From the NCBI GenBank assembly GCA_026826555.1, contig JAKSZT010054583.1, positions 298,606 through 362,605 of the forward strand: a stretch of DNA of 64,000 bases, read 5' to 3'. Origin of the DNA: Tolypeutes matacus. Taxonomy: Eukaryota > Chordata > Mammalia > Cingulata > Chlamyphoridae. A program made the translations under genes and the position numbers. Under the pieces are notes generated by a model. The model was not told the DNA's origin, did no database searches, and saw nothing but the letters and a program-made list of their open reading frames with translations. Shown in pieces: positions 46,705-59,289 of this stretch; the stretch's first letter is position 1, and each line of letters begins with the position of its first letter.

Positions 46705-49700
46705 TTAAAATGTGTGTGGTGTACATTATATATTGAAATGTTCTATAGCTAATAATTTAATAGTAACAGCATTGAGAACCCAGATAAATTTAGGGAAAGA
46801 GTACAGATATGGCAAATGTGACTCTGCATTGAGCACATGTGAAAGGAGACCATGCTAGCCGTTTCCACAGACCTTCATTAGGTAAAAAGTGACAGAGCAA
46901 GTTTCAGTAATTATTTGTAGACTCCTTTGACAGATTCTGAAGAACCTACCATGTTGAATCAATGACTCTTGAGAGACCATTATCTCCCACAAGTACGTAG
47001 AGAATTCTCAGTCAGCAATCTCAGAGAAGGATAGTAAATAAAAGGTCACACAGTGAATCCATCTTGATTTACATGTCTTAATCAATATGTTGACTATGTA
47101 CATTGAGCTCAAGACAAAAATCAGTATGGGGAACAATCAAATGTGCACTTGCTCGCACACACACACTTTAGGAACTTGATCTCAAGAAGTTAACAATATG
47201 GCCGGGAAGATAATATTAGTTCAGGACAAACTGAGGAGTAAAACATGGAGTTGTATACGTAAATCTCCTCTGATCCTGGTTTTGAGTGAAGAAAAGTTGG
47301 ACATTGTTTTGTATAATACCACTACATGTGTTTAAAATGCTTTATAAAGTCATTCTTCAGTCTTTATCCTCTTTTAACCTTTCTACACAGAACTATTCCA
47401 AAAATAAATCTTTTTATTTTTCTCTGAAACATAGGCAATTTTACTGCAAGTTCTGACATCCAGAATTATACATGAATCTTTCATTAGAGTATAGAGTTCT
47501 CTCATTCATGGTCTTGGGATTTCTCCCATTTGGAAGCTTGTTTTTGAAGAGTATAAAATTAAATTTCTGGGCAGCCTTTTTAGAGTTGTGAATGTTGTGT
47601 GTGGCACCCTGACCAGTAGTGCTGAATGTACATTAATTCAGGTTTGTGTACTACTACTGCACACCCGGATTTTGAATTGAACAAAGGCTGAAAGGAAAAT
47701 CAGTATTGTTTAGAATTTGGCACAAACATTAATCATTTTAATCTTTGTTGAAAACAAAAAATATTATAAATGTAGTAATTTTTTCATAAACTAAATTCTC
47801 ATAGAGAGCAATTAGGCATTTCCGATCAACCGTGTGCATGGAACTACTAATGAGGAGAATACTACATATTAGGAGAAAAACACATTTTACTCTATCCTGG
47901 AAAATCTGCCCTTGATCGGGTATCCTGATATTTTACCCAGCATGTCTGTGGAAATGATCCAACTCTACTGATTTTAATTTTGCCACGCTGCTTATGAATT
48001 CAGGGTGTGGAAGTGATTTAGATATTATAGCATAGCATTCTTTCACTGATGATAGTTTGGAAAAGGAATCAAATGGTTCATACACTACGCTTGAGTAATT
48101 TGGCTCACCTATAGATATGGTGATTAGAAACTGTAAAATGGCACAAGTCAAAGATTATTGATACTAAAAGGACAATCAAGTATATTTTCCTTTATTTCAC
48201 CTATGTTAATATACTTGATAATATTGGCTAATTTTCACTTTATGTAGAACTCAATAGTTCAATAAGGAGCTCCAATTAGATTATTTTAAATTCACCTTCG
48301 ATCCCTACTTAGTCTATTTCAATCTCATCATGTGTTTGTTATTTTACATTTCATTATTAGTTTCACAACGGATGATTCTCCTTTCCACACTTTAATGTTT
48401 GTTCTGGATGACTTTTAAGAATCTACTCAAGGAAACACAGAATCAAATAGTTTAAAAAATGCTTTAGAGACTACTAATAACATTGCTAAATTGCTATCAA
48501 AATACTGAATTTAGTCTTGACATCCTTCCAGTTTCTACTTGAACCCCTGTAATGTCAGAGAAACTCGCCCCATCTAACACAGTTCACATCATGTTTATCC
48601 TCAAATTTTTTTCCTGTTACTTTTCTTTTCTTCTTTCTGGTTTCACCAGGTGAAGGCTATCCAGTAATACATAGTTTTCAGATTGATTTTAAAAAGAATT
48701 AAATTTTAAAGCAATGATATAGATATTTTAGAGGAAGTCAAACCTTAAGATTAAAAAATGAAGAAAAATTGAATTTACATCAAATCTTAAAACTGGAGAG
48801 AGAGAATATAAATGGGTGCGAGACAAGAATCATGAAAGAGAAGGTCATGCAAATAAAAATGCCAGAAACAGTCCACAATAGGTAACTTCACCTGAAGAAG
48901 TACAGAAAGGTAGCAATTTAACACATTGATTTGAATAGGAAAAAAGATGCAAAGAATCAACATTGAAGTTTTTACTGTTTACTTTATAAAAGAGGTATTC
49001 AGTCAGTCATATATGCCTAACATAAGCATGTCCACTCTTATTGACATTCTGTCAGTATTTGGAAGAATCAGGAAACAAAAATTGCAGCACAGTCTTCTGA
49101 ATGCAATATCTGAGATTAATAAAAAGCACTTCAGAAACACCAGGGCACATGGTAACAGGAAAGTGGTGAAGATAAAATTGTATTCATAAAAGCAAAAACA
49201 AAAAGCATATTTAAGAAGTTTTTTTATCCAATCCTCCACATCTTTTCTTCCTCCTAATTTTCTTCCCTTTCCAACCCCCTAAGTATTTAACAGTAGAAAA
49301 AAGAATTGATGAAAATGCTTTGTTATTGCTTTGCCAGAGAAACATTCCAATACCCTCCCACACACACATGCCTCATATCTTTAATGATAAAAAAAAAAAA
49401 AAAACAAAAGAAAGAACAAAAATTGGAAGACTAAAATAATTTATCTCCTAATGTTTATGGGCATTAAAATGCAGGTCAAATTCCAAAAGTCCTTTCCATC
49501 TGACCAAATTCTCTGTTCCATTACAATTTAACGTTGGTGCTCTTTGGAATTATTAGCCATTTATCTGCCTGAGGACCACCTAACAAAATGGAAAAAGAGA
49601 AATCAATAGAGTGTTAATGATTATATAGTAATTGGCTTACATGGTCCTTCTTTTCAACTCTTTCCTTAAAGATTTCTTGAGAGTAATTACACAGGGATGA

Positions 49701-50030
49701 GAGCTTAAAAGAAAAAAAAAAGAAAAGAAACTCTTAGCATCAGAAATCTGTATTTTTTTTTCCCTTGACTAAAGAACCAGAAAAGTGGCCAGTTCCTAAA
49801 GGCTTTCCTTTGTGCTGAGGAACAAATAGATGCTCTATTTTATTTTCTACCAGAACACCTTTCTCTCCATTCTGAGCTGATGAACTGAGCCAGTAACCTC
49901 AGCCTGTGCTACTTCAGGACCATCAAAACCATCATTTTGAGGAACTAAGCCAGCTCCAGGCGGGTCCTACATTAAACCCCCAAGTTATCCTGGTTTTTCT
50001 GTTTGGTACAGCTCCTCTATTTTTTTTTTT
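46705..50030. other. Intronic stretch with nothing recognisable
   Basis: About 3.3 kb of unassigned intron with an A-rich run at 49388-49430. No coding signal. Confidence 0.5.
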
Positions 50031-50034
50031 TTTT

Positions 50035-50300
50035 TAATAATTTTATTTTTTTTATTTTTCAGAAGATACTTAGATTACATAAATGTTGCACAAAAAATAT
50101 AGGGATTCCTATATGTCCCACTCCCCACACCTCCCACACCCTCCCACATAAACATCCTTCATTAGTGTGGCACATTCATTGCAATTGATAAATGCATCCT
50201 GGGGCTTAGCCATTCAGCATGGACCATAGTTCACATTGTAGTCTACACTCTCTCCCCATTGCTCCCTACATACTAGAGTACCCTCACATTCCCAGCTTTT
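50035..50300 (-). repeat. L1 3'-end fragment, antisense
   Basis: A T-rich start, then 'agattacataaatgttgcac' and 'ggattcctatatgtcccact', the antisense of an L1 3' end. Truncated. Confidence 0.65.
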
Positions 50301-50489
50301 CCTCACCTATATAAAATTTATCAGAAAACATTTTACTTTCTCAAGTCCCTATTTTCTTTTATGTGACCAGGAGTGCTAAGTGAACGGTCAGATCAATGGA
50401 TCTCTGCCAATATTAACAAGTACTAATAATTACTCCTGCCAGGTAATTCAGATTCCCTGAAAGCTCTTATAGGAATAAGAATGATAATG

Positions 50490-50700
50490 TTTATGAGAAT
50501 TACGGTTTACTGAGAGTGTTCCATGAGCAAGATCTAGTTACTACATTTACAGATGGTATTTCAATCCTCACAACAATCCCACATGGTCAATTTTTATTAC
50601 TCCTTTACATGTGAGAAACCAGAGAAATTTTAAGAAAATTGCCCAAGGATAAACAACCAAATTTAAGAGCACAGAATTTAAAGCCAAGCCTATTTTAACC
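50490..50700 (-). repeat. MIR SINE, antisense
   Basis: 'acatgtgagaaaccagagaa' and 'aatttaaagccaagcc' lie in reverse MIR order. Diverged. Confidence 0.55.
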
Positions 50701-50739
50701 CTAATATCCTTGCTTTCTTTCTTTTTTTTTTTTTTTTGT

Positions 50740-51420
50740 AGTAAAATATATTCAGCTCACACTTCCCCATTTTTACCACTTTCAAGTGTGCAAATTCAGT
50801 GGTATCAATTACATTCATAAAATTGTGCTCCTATAACCCCAACTTTTTCTTCACCCCAAAAAGAAACTCTGTACACATTGAACATTAACTTCCTCCCACC
50901 CCACCTTCCATCCCTGGGCTCTGGTGACCTGTAATCTACTATTTGTCTCCATGAAATTTTCTTATTCTAGTTATTTCATATATGTCTTTTTGCATCTAGC
51001 TTATTTCACTCAACATGGTATCTTCAAAGTTCATTCATGTTGTGGCATGTATCAGAACTTTATTCCTTTTTATGGCTGAATAATATTCTATTATGTGTGT
51101 ATACTGCTTTTTGTTTATCCATCTTTTGATGGACACTTGGGTTGCCTCTACTTTTTTACTTTTGTGAGTAATGCTGCTTTAAACATTGTGTACAAGGAGT
51201 GGGTGTAGCTCAGTGGGTGAGCATGTGCTTTGCATGGATGAGGTCTTGGGTTCAATCCCCAGGTCCTCCTAAAAAAACAAACAATTAAACTCATGAAACA
51301 ATAAAAACAAACAAACAAACAAACAAAAACTTATCTAAACATTGTGTACAAATATCCGTTTGAGTCCATGCTTTTAATTTTGGGGGATATATACCAAGAA
51401 GTGAGAGTGCCCAAGCTTTT
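50740..51420 (-). repeat. L1 3' UTR/ORF2-end fragment, antisense
   Basis: The reverse of the L1 ORF2 end and UTR: 'tgcatctagcttatttcact', 'tatggctgaataatattcta', 'tttttgtttatccatctttt'. Interrupted by the SINE at 51196-51335. Confidence 0.8.
51196..51335 (+). repeat. DAS-type tRNA-derived SINE, sense, with perfect TSD
   Basis: The head GGAGTGGGTGTAGCTCAGTGG and box B GGTTCAATCCC are followed by a long A/AAAC-rich tail. A perfect 16-bp duplication taaacattgtgtacaa lies at 51180-51195 and 51336-51351. Inserted in the antisense L1. Confidence 0.95.
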
Positions 51421-51424
51421 TAAT

Positions 51425-53695
51425 AGTATGTTTTTTCTCAAGTGATGTCTGGGAGATATTTGTAGTCAATTACTAGATGGAAAAATCTACTTCACATCAG
51501 TTGAACCATTGCAAGTAATAGTCCCACACCAGAGTTTTTGGGACACCAACCAATCCCCTTCCAATTGGTCTCTGTATTTTACCTCCTTTAGATTATATAG
51601 TATTTCAAGGCAAGTGGGAGAAAAGAGATTGTATTGTGGATGACTATTATGTTCATAGAACTTTATAAAGACTAATTGTGATATTTTCATTTCTGTATTC
51701 ACCAAATATTTATTAAGAGTCCACTATAGGCCAGATATATATCAGTGAACAGAAAGGGACACATAATTACAATGCTTTGCTCAACAATATTGCTCATCAA
51801 TGACTGTAAGACTGAGTTAAATTACTATGCATATAGTGTCCCAACAAATACACTAATAATATGTGGCTCTAATGTGACCATTGTGAAATATTATTCATTT
51901 GACACTCTAAGAACTTCAGAGAAAAGCATGTGGGAAATTATTTACACATTAATGATTAAAAACTAACCTAAATCAATTTCACTACTAAATTCCCTTTAAT
52001 ATTTTCAGAAGTCCATATGCATATTCTCAGGAAAAGTGTCCAAATTAATGCAATGTAGCAATTTATTTCTTTTTTAAATTATTTCTTTTATTTTTCATCT
52101 CTAATTTTCAATTTTAATACACTAAAATATTCCACTCAGTAATTGACTTGGGATGATGCTTTATACTAAGTAATGAACTTCTCAGTTTTGATCAAGAATG
52201 TGCAATTTATTTCAATGTAGTTTTAGTCATGAGAAATGCAATGTGTTCTTTCTGCATATGGAATGTATTCTATAGTATTATCCATGTCTACTTTTGTTTA
52301 TTTTATAAGGTATATTCTTTTAAGTTAATATCCAAAACTATAGCTATACTATTCTAGAAATAAATGTGTAAAAGTTCATTCACCTTTATTATATTCATAA
52401 GTTATATTTCCAAATAATAAAATTTACTGCCATCAACAAGGTATGTCTTGTGTTGTTTTTACTATTATTGGTGATCCATTTGTGTTGATTTACACACATA
52501 TTTTCTTCCTTGGGACCAACTGTAAAGAAATTGGCAAGGGCTGGGTGTCAGTTTACCAAAGTCATTGATTTATTATTGCATTCAATATGCATACTGTAAT
52601 ATAAAGATGGATTCCTTTCAGGTGACAAAGAAAACTGGTGATGGCATTTTCTGAAATATTTATCCTGGGATATGTCTGTTAGCTGAGAAGCTTTGTTAGC
52701 ATTGTAAGTCATGTATGTCACATTACCACTTAAAGGACTTTTTAAATTCATTTTTAAAAACAAACTAAAGAAATTATAATGCAAAATATAAGTATCTTGT
52801 ATACCATCACCATGGCATGTACTACTTCTGTTGTAGTTATTTGTTTCCTGATTCACTTCACCTTTTTTGAGACATAGAGCTGTTTGGAAAAAGATATGCA
52901 TCTCATTTATATTTTCTTCTTTACTACCAAGCACAGTGTTCTCAGTTCCATGGATAAATGAATAATATTGGAATTATTTGTAAAGCATCTATGGAAACCT
53001 ATTTTAACATCATGTTAGTTTCTTCAGTAATAATTTTTCTGTCCTAACCCTCTTCAATGTGTAATTTAATGCTTTCAGAGCATCCGTATTTTACCCCTTT
53101 GAGTTGGCAGTTATTTTCTACATTTCATATAAATAGAAATATTTCTTTTAATATTATTTATACCTATAACTAACATGAAGTTTATTCTTTAAAATGAACA
53201 TAAATCATGCCGGGAATTTCCACACTAAATGAAATAAAATACCCACAACATTTAGGGTTGTAAGAAAGTATTTGCTGCATTTTCGGGAGACAGAATGAAA
53301 CATTTGACTATCTTTTCTCATTTCTGAATGAATTGTGACACTGTCTCTGATTCATGTGTTCGGCAAACACTCATGAAATTTCACTCTGTTAGAATCTGTG
53401 TTAGACCTCAGTGATGCCAATTGTAGTTTATGGGTCAAAGATTATCATATGTGTCCTAAATGATAATGCCATTCTTAAATGCCATTCTTTAAAAAGACAG
53501 GTGATGAAAATCATTCAGAGAAAACCATAATGATTGGTAATATCTTCACTGCTAGTGGTTTATATTTAAAGAGAATGTGGCAATACATTACATTGTCTAA
53601 ATCTTCTTAGAGTAATTGCAAGGTGGATATTTTTGTATCCCGCTGTATATTTAATTTGCTAGTTGGGAAATTCCTTGATCCATTACTTAAATTTT
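51425..53695. other. Intronic stretch with nothing recognisable
   Basis: AT-rich end of the 32-kb intron. No gene or named repeat. The polypyrimidine tract before 53704 is good. Confidence 0.5.
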
Positions 53696-53703
53696 CCTTT
53701 CAG

Positions 53704-53862
53704 GCCCTCCAGGCCCTCCAGGTGGTCTCAGAATTGAAGACGTTAGAGCCACATCTGTGGCACTTACTTGGAGCCGTGGTTCAGACAATCATAGTCCTAT
53801 ATCTAAATACACTATCCAGACCAAGACTATCCTTTCAGATGACTGGAAAGATGCAAAGACAG
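53704..53862 (+). CDS. CNTN1: CNTN1 coding exon: Ig6-FNIII linker and first half of FNIII-1
   Basis: The acceptor is a T-rich tract ending TTTCAG at 53698-53703; the donor is AAGACAG|GTGAG at 53862/53863. The exon is 159 bp: two bases complete a split Gly, then 52 codons and one base. It encodes the proline-rich linker PPGPPGG, then the FNIII A-C strands LRIEDVRATSVALTWSRG and the segment around SPISKYTIQTK, ending at DDWKDAKT. The LTW tryptophan is the usual FNIII B-strand core residue. Ile to Val in IEDV is the only change I recall from human. The exon starts with a 9-bp tandem duplication (GCCCTCCAG twice), which places two more in-frame AG dinucleotides just after the acceptor. The exon encoding the rest of FNIII-1 lies beyond the window. 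Confidence 0.97.
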
Positions 53863-54052
53863 GTGAGTTTTACTTATATGATTCATCTGTACATATTTTC
53901 AAAATGAAGTCTTTTATCAAAAACCTAGATGTTTTTAGAATTTCATTACATACCCGGAAATACTTTCTTTCTTAAAACATTTATTTCAGTCTTCTAGTCC
54001 TTTTGTAGTAAAAAACAAACAAACAAGCAAACAACCGAAAACATGGAACTTA

Positions 54053-54149
54053 GGGGAGCGAATATAGCTCCATGGTTGAGCACCTGCTTCTCATGTATGA
54101 GGTCCTGGGTTCAATCCCCAGTACCTCCTGTTAAAAAAAAACAAAAACA
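54053..54149 (+). repeat. DAS-type tRNA-derived SINE, sense, with TSD
   Basis: GGGGAGCGAATATAGCTCCA head, box B GGTTCAATCCC, TACCTCCTG and an A-rich tail. A perfect 15-bp duplication aaaacatggaactta lies at 54038-54052 and 54150-54164. Confidence 0.95.
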
Positions 54150-54164
54150 AAAACATGGAACTTA

Positions 54165-55225
54165 AACATTTTAAAGCTATAGTGGCAGAAGCAGCTTGTT
54201 TAAATCTATAATGGGAAAGGAAAGAGAGCCCTCCTGGTTTTCTTATTTGGACTCCAAGTCAAATTTATTAGAGAAAAACAATCATTGGCATGTCTTGTTT
54301 TGGCAAATGGCATTCATAACATTATTTATGAATCATTTTATCCAACTATATAGGTACTATGGTTCTGCATTTTAAAAAGCCATATTGATCATAAATATTA
54401 TATTAGCATGCAAATATTACTAAGACAATTCTTTACTTTCTAAGGATTATCTCACTGGGTTAGAATTCCTTAATAGCAGATTTTTAAAGAATTTTTGGAT
54501 TGTAACTTTTTTCTTTTCTTATATTAAGATTTTCTAAACTTTGATCAGAAAAAAATAACAAAGTGTAAGTTGGTACTTTACCTTGTCTATAACTATTTAC
54601 CACTGCCATTTCTCATATCTAGTCTACAATATCACATATCAGTTTATTTTCTTCTATGGCATCAAAAGAGACAGAGGATCCTTTTGATAATATAACCTGT
54701 TTCTTTTTGTCATTTTCAACAATATTTTTAAACAAATTCATATTTTCCAGAATTATTTTTTTCATTGTTGTTGCGTAAAGAAGAGACATAGAATTATCTG
54801 CTTGGCTGTCACTGGAATGGAAAAAAAGACACAAGTAGTAAAGAAAATATTTCTCCCTTTTAAATGCTGAAAAAAAGATTTAATCCAAATGTATCCCAAG
54901 CCTGTTCTCATTTTAGCTTTAACTTAATGTAGTGAATCTATTTGTATTGCTCTCTGAGAGGTTTTAATTTAGATTTACTTCTATTTGATAATTTCTTCCT
55001 CTCTGGGAAAATGAATCTCATACATATTTGAATCCTTTAAAAGGATTTAGGATACATTTTAGTATCAAGTGAGTGTCTTCATAAGTGTGTAACATTCAAA
55101 TTTTTTTGAAACAGGTAAAACGTTTCCATTATATTATGCTTATGGTGTAAGAATTATCTATAGATATTTTTGGCAAAACTAGATCATTTGAAAAGAATTT
55201 AAAAAATCTTCCAGATGTTTTCTAA
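54165..55225. other. Intronic stretch with nothing recognisable
   Basis: AT-rich intron; no gene or repeat is assigned. Confidence 0.5.
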
Positions 55226-55229
55226 AACC

Positions 55230-56045
55230 TAAACTAATGGGCAGGCTCTACTTTTCTACGTGCCAGAACCTCTCTGAGATGTTAGATATACAACTAAACA
55301 GTAATAAACAAAACAGGAAAAAAATAACCTGCCATAAAGGAGTTTACATTCTAGTAGGAGAGAATGGCAATAAACTAACAACAAAATATATGGTAAATCA
55401 CATGGTGATTAGTGCTAAAGAGAAAAAGAGAAGAGGGATGGAGGGTGGGGCAGTGGGAATCACATTTTTTTTTTAAAGATTTTATTTATTTATTCATTTA
55501 TCACCCCCCCCCCACGCCGCTTGTGCTCACCCGGCCAGCCAACCACGCCACGTGGGCGGGCCCGCCCCCACCAGGAGGCCCCCGGAACCAAACCGGGGCC
55601 TCCCATATGGTAAACGGGAGCCCCACTGATTGAGCCACAGCCGCCTCCTGGGAATTGCATTTCAAACGGTGTTCTCAGAGAGTACCACACTGAAAAGATG
55701 ACATTTTAGCCAAGACCAAAAGAATGTGAGGGAGAAAGGTAGCAATTGCCAAAACTCAAAAAAAAAAAAAAAAGAAAAAAAGATTGAGCCTAACTTTGGC
55801 CTAAGAACAGTGCAAGGATAATGTGGAGATGAGGCCAGAGAAGTAAGGACAGGGATTGTGTTGGGCGGTGTAAACATTTAGACTTTAGCTTTCTAAATGA
55901 GAGGCTGTTGAAGGGTTCAGGGCTGAGAACTGGTGTGGTCTGACTTCTGTTTTTAAAGTATGACACTGGCTACTGGGTTGTAAATAGAAACAGGGTGCAA
56001 GGGCAAGTAAGAAATCATTGCAGTAATTTAGGCAAAAGATGATAT
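55230..56045 (-). repeat. L2 LINE fragment, antisense, split by a SINE
   Basis: 'aaaggagtttacattctagt' and 'atggtgattagtgctaaaga' before the SINE, and 'tgaagggttcagggctgaga' and 'ggtgtggtctgacttctg' after it, are in L2 reverse-complement order. Confidence 0.7.
55468..55648 (-). repeat. Long tRNA-headed SINE (about 180 bp), antisense
   Basis: On the minus strand it starts GGCGGCTGTGGCTCAATCAG, with box B-like GGTTTGGTTCC, a GC-rich body and a tail of AAATAAATAAAATCTTTAAA-type. The flanking 14-mers tgggaatcacattt (55454-55467) and tgggaattgcattt (55649-55662) match at 12 of 14 positions. Confidence 0.85.
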
Positions 56046-56049
56046 TAGT

Positions 56050-57055
56050 GCCCAAGAAATAATAACTAAATGAAGAGAAAGTAGATCTGTTTGAAAGTAA
56101 TAATATAAAGCAAATATTCCTGGTAAAAGGCAATTTGAAAGAAAAGTTTTCTAATGGACCTAAATCATACTGCATATTACATTGCCATTTATATATCTCA
56201 TACAGCTAAACTCTTTAAATATATTTTCCCATACCAACATGTATTATTTATTCAAAAGTAGGTACATTTGTGATAAAATTGATTTTTTTTGAAAAGAACT
56301 GATTTGTGTGGTGATCCAAGTATATTATTTACTTTACAAATGATGGTAATATATGCAAAAATGTTTTTATTTCAATGCTCCATCACTGTTTTAAACGCTA
56401 GTCAAAGAAGAGAGCTGTGAGTGTTAGGCAAATAGTCATTATTAGCTGCACCCCAAACCATCAGATTTGCTTACAAGTTACTCATGTCTCATGCATTCAG
56501 AATTCATTACTTGTATTGTTGATTGAACTATTTTATATTGAATTTAATAATTAGAGCAAAATAGAATCCATTTCAAGTTTCCTCACCACATTTTTTATAT
56601 ACTATTGGCAACTAATAAGGCTTCCACAAATGCTAATATTTGTGCACAGTTGGATAGCTCTAGTCTAATAAAAAGTATCAAATTGATAGCATATGTTTTG
56701 AAAACAATCTTCAGCACCTTCTAATATTTTATTAATATTTGTATTAGTGAGTTACTTTAGTATCTTTGTACACATTGTCATACTATTTACTCTATCAATT
56801 TTATAGAACATTGGGCAGTTGCCAGTTAGTACTTTGGAGGCTTTTTGCCAGGTAAGTTGAAAGCAGAAGATTTCAAAACTAAGATTCTCTATAATTTATG
56901 GACTATATCTGTCTTCCCAATTATCTTAGTTTAATCATGTTGGAAATAAAAATTCTGTAGTCAAGAAGATGAAAAGTTTCAGGCTTTTAAAATGTAAATA
57001 TTTCCTGTCCTTTATAAAAGTAATTAATCAGTGCATAAAAACAATCTCTGGAGTT
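56050..57055. other. Intronic stretch with nothing recognisable
   Basis: AT-rich intron; no gene or repeat is assigned. Confidence 0.5.
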
Positions 57056-57071
57056 CTAGCTAATACACTTT

Positions 57072-57100
57072 GATTTTTTCTTTTTTTCTTTTTTCTTTTT
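57072..57100 (-). mobile_element. Poly(A)-only micro-insertion with 13-bp TSD
   Basis: 29 bp of T/C tract (reverse: A-rich with G interruptions) lie between perfect copies of gctaatacacttt at 57059-57071 and 57101-57113. Best read as an L1-machinery insertion truncated to its tail. Confidence 0.75.
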
Positions 57101-57289
57101 GCTAATACACTTTAAAAATGAAAGCACGAAATTTGAGATATGTGGTATCCCAAAATGTAGACATCTTCTCCTTAATAATGAAGCTCTAATTCCTTCATAT
57201 ATGCTATTCCTGATACAAATTATTATTAGGCAGGTTCACAGACTTTAATTTAGTAGCAAGCTCCACAATGAAAGGAATCATAATGTCTG

Positions 57290-57520
57290 CTTTTGTAGCA
57301 AAATGAGAAGAGCCATGTCCTTGAAGCCTGGTTTAATCCAGGTTTTGTCACTTTCTACTTGTGCACTTTGGGCATGAACTTAATGCCCCTGAACCATGGG
57401 ACAATAAGGAAGATAATACCTGCCTCAGAGGGCCACTATTAGAGTTAAATGAAATGCCCTGACAAAGTGCTTAGCCCAGGACCTGGCAAGTGGTGACTGC
57501 TTAATAAATATGTAATGAAC
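57290..57520 (+). repeat. MIR SINE, sense
   Basis: 'ttgtgcactttgggcatgaa', 'gataatacctgcctcagagg' and 'aaagtgcttagcccagga' follow MIR. Confidence 0.8.
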
Positions 57521-57524
57521 AAAG

Positions 57525-58315
57525 CTAGCACCCACTACTACTACGACGCACATTTTATTTTCTATTACACAAAATCTTTTCTCAATCTCTTTCAGTGCTT
57601 TGCTCCTTTAAAAGATTTATCTTAAATGTATCTTTTGATATAATTTTCATAAAACAATAATTTTAACAATTTTGGGGTTTTCAGTGATATTTCTTTAATA
57701 AAAATAATTTGGAGTAGAACTTCCATGGAAGAAGTCTTTTGATAATTTCAAAAGAGAAATTCATTGAAAACAGATAATTTCAATAATATAATGAAAGAGT
57801 AAAGTAACATCTTTATTACTGGCAGAATAATGTCTAAAAATTGGGCAAAGCTTAATTTTAATTTGATGGGGGGCAGGGTGTTCTTGAAAAGAGTGCTGAA
57901 TAAATTTGCTAATTTAGCCTTAGAAGATAAATGAAACTTTAAACTAAAATAAAAATTGACATGTGTCAATGAAAAGATATTCCTTCTGTACACACATATG
58001 AGTATTCATGGTGGGCAATATTTGAATGGGAGAGAAAATAGAGAGAAATGTGCAGAAATGTGATGCAAGGGTAGAAATGTTCTGCTGAACACAAAGCCTC
58101 ATTCCACAAACACTTCTGATTAACCTAGAGCTAGATTACATAAAATGAAATAGCAAAACTATGAAATATCACAGAAATTCTGATATTCTGGAAAGAATTC
58201 TAAAAATCATTATCAAAATCTTTAAAAATGTTTTCATCCTTTGACTAATTATCCACTTCTAAAATCTATCCTAAGAAATAATCAAAGATGAATAAAAGGT
58301 TTTACTTATAACAAT
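57525..58315. other. Intronic stretch with nothing recognisable
   Basis: AT-rich intron; no gene or repeat is assigned. Confidence 0.5.
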
Positions 58316-58333
58316 GTTTGCAGAGCATTATTT

Positions 58334-58372
58334 TTTTTTTAATTTTTTATTTATTTTTATTGTGGGTAAAAA
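58334..58372 (-). mobile_element. 39-bp extreme 5'-truncated copy of the 'ACCCACAATAAA-tail' retroposon
   Basis: A perfect 16-bp duplication ttgcagagcattattt lies at 58318-58333 and 58373-58388. The insert reads, on the minus strand, TTTTTACCCACAATAAAAAT plus an A/T tail: only the last nucleotides of the family's 3' end. Confidence 0.88.
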
Positions 58373-58389
58373 TTGCAGAGCATTATTTA

Positions 58390-59030
58390 TAACAAAAAAG
58401 TAACAAACTATAAATCTATCAAAAGGAAATTGGTGAAAAAATGTTGATAATACATATAATGAAATAGTATACAATCTATAAAAGTAACGAATTTCAAGAA
58501 CACTTAATGGCCTAAGAATAATGTTCTTGATATAATCTTTAGTGGAAAAAAGCATGATATAAACCTATTTCTACTATGATCTAATTTGTGTTTTTCACCT
58601 GTACCTTAATATGGTTAACTGATGTTTAAAGATAGATTTAAAATGAGATTTACATATTCATTAAAAATTAGAAGTTAAGAAACCAGGAATTATTACTGGG
58701 TGATGGAACTACAAATATATTTTATTTATATTTTTCTATGTTTTGCATATTTTCTACAACCACAAATATACCTAAGTTTAAATTTTGAAAAACTAATTCT
58801 AAAGAAATGCAAAACAAAGTATAGAAGGAAAAATGAAGATATGTGCACCATAATTCCAAATCATAGAAGTTATTACTATTGAGTTTGTTTTAAATCTGAA
58901 CTTACTGACTTCCAAAGTTAAAAGGGAGACCTGCTTATTTATATAACTTTTTCATCATCAGAATAAAGAAAGCAAATCCATATACTGAAAGCAAATATTT
59001 CTGTAGTATCTGTACTAATAAAACATCTGC
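58390..59030. other. Intronic stretch with nothing recognisable
   Basis: AT-rich intron; no gene or repeat is assigned. Confidence 0.5.
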
Positions 59031-59035
59031 ATGAG

Positions 59036-59250
59036 ACTTGGGCAACATGGGAATCCCAGTGGGTTCCGTGTAATATTTTGGGTAATCTAAGCACCTCTTA
59101 AAATATATTTATATATATATAAATAACATTTTTGTAAGCAAATGCACATATATGCATATATATTTATATATCATTTTACAAATATTGGTATGTATTGTGA
59201 AAATTTTGATTTTTACCCACAATAAAAAATAAATTAATTAAAAAAAAAAG
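59036..59250 (+). mobile_element. 'ACCCACAATAAA-tail' retroposon, sense, 5'-truncated
   Basis: Runs from GGGCAACATGGGAATCCCAG through the TA-rich core to TTTTTACCCACAATAAAAAA and an A-rich tail. Nearly identical to 5601-5792 over the shared part, which suggests a fairly recent common source. No clear TSD seen. Confidence 0.88.
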
Positions 59251-59289
59251 ATATTAGAATATGTAAAGGGATTGTTTTATGCTTTAGTA

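Larger units (their letters stand above)
21634..53703 (+). other. CNTN1: CNTN1 intron between Ig6 and FNIII-1 (32.1 kb)
   Basis: A phase-1 intron at the Ig/FNIII boundary. It contains DAS-SINEs, MaLR LTRs, HAL1 and L1 remnants, several recent retro-insertions with TSDs, and long AT-rich stretches. No coding exon was found in it; the flanking exons join in frame and give continuous contactin sequence. Confidence 0.93.
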
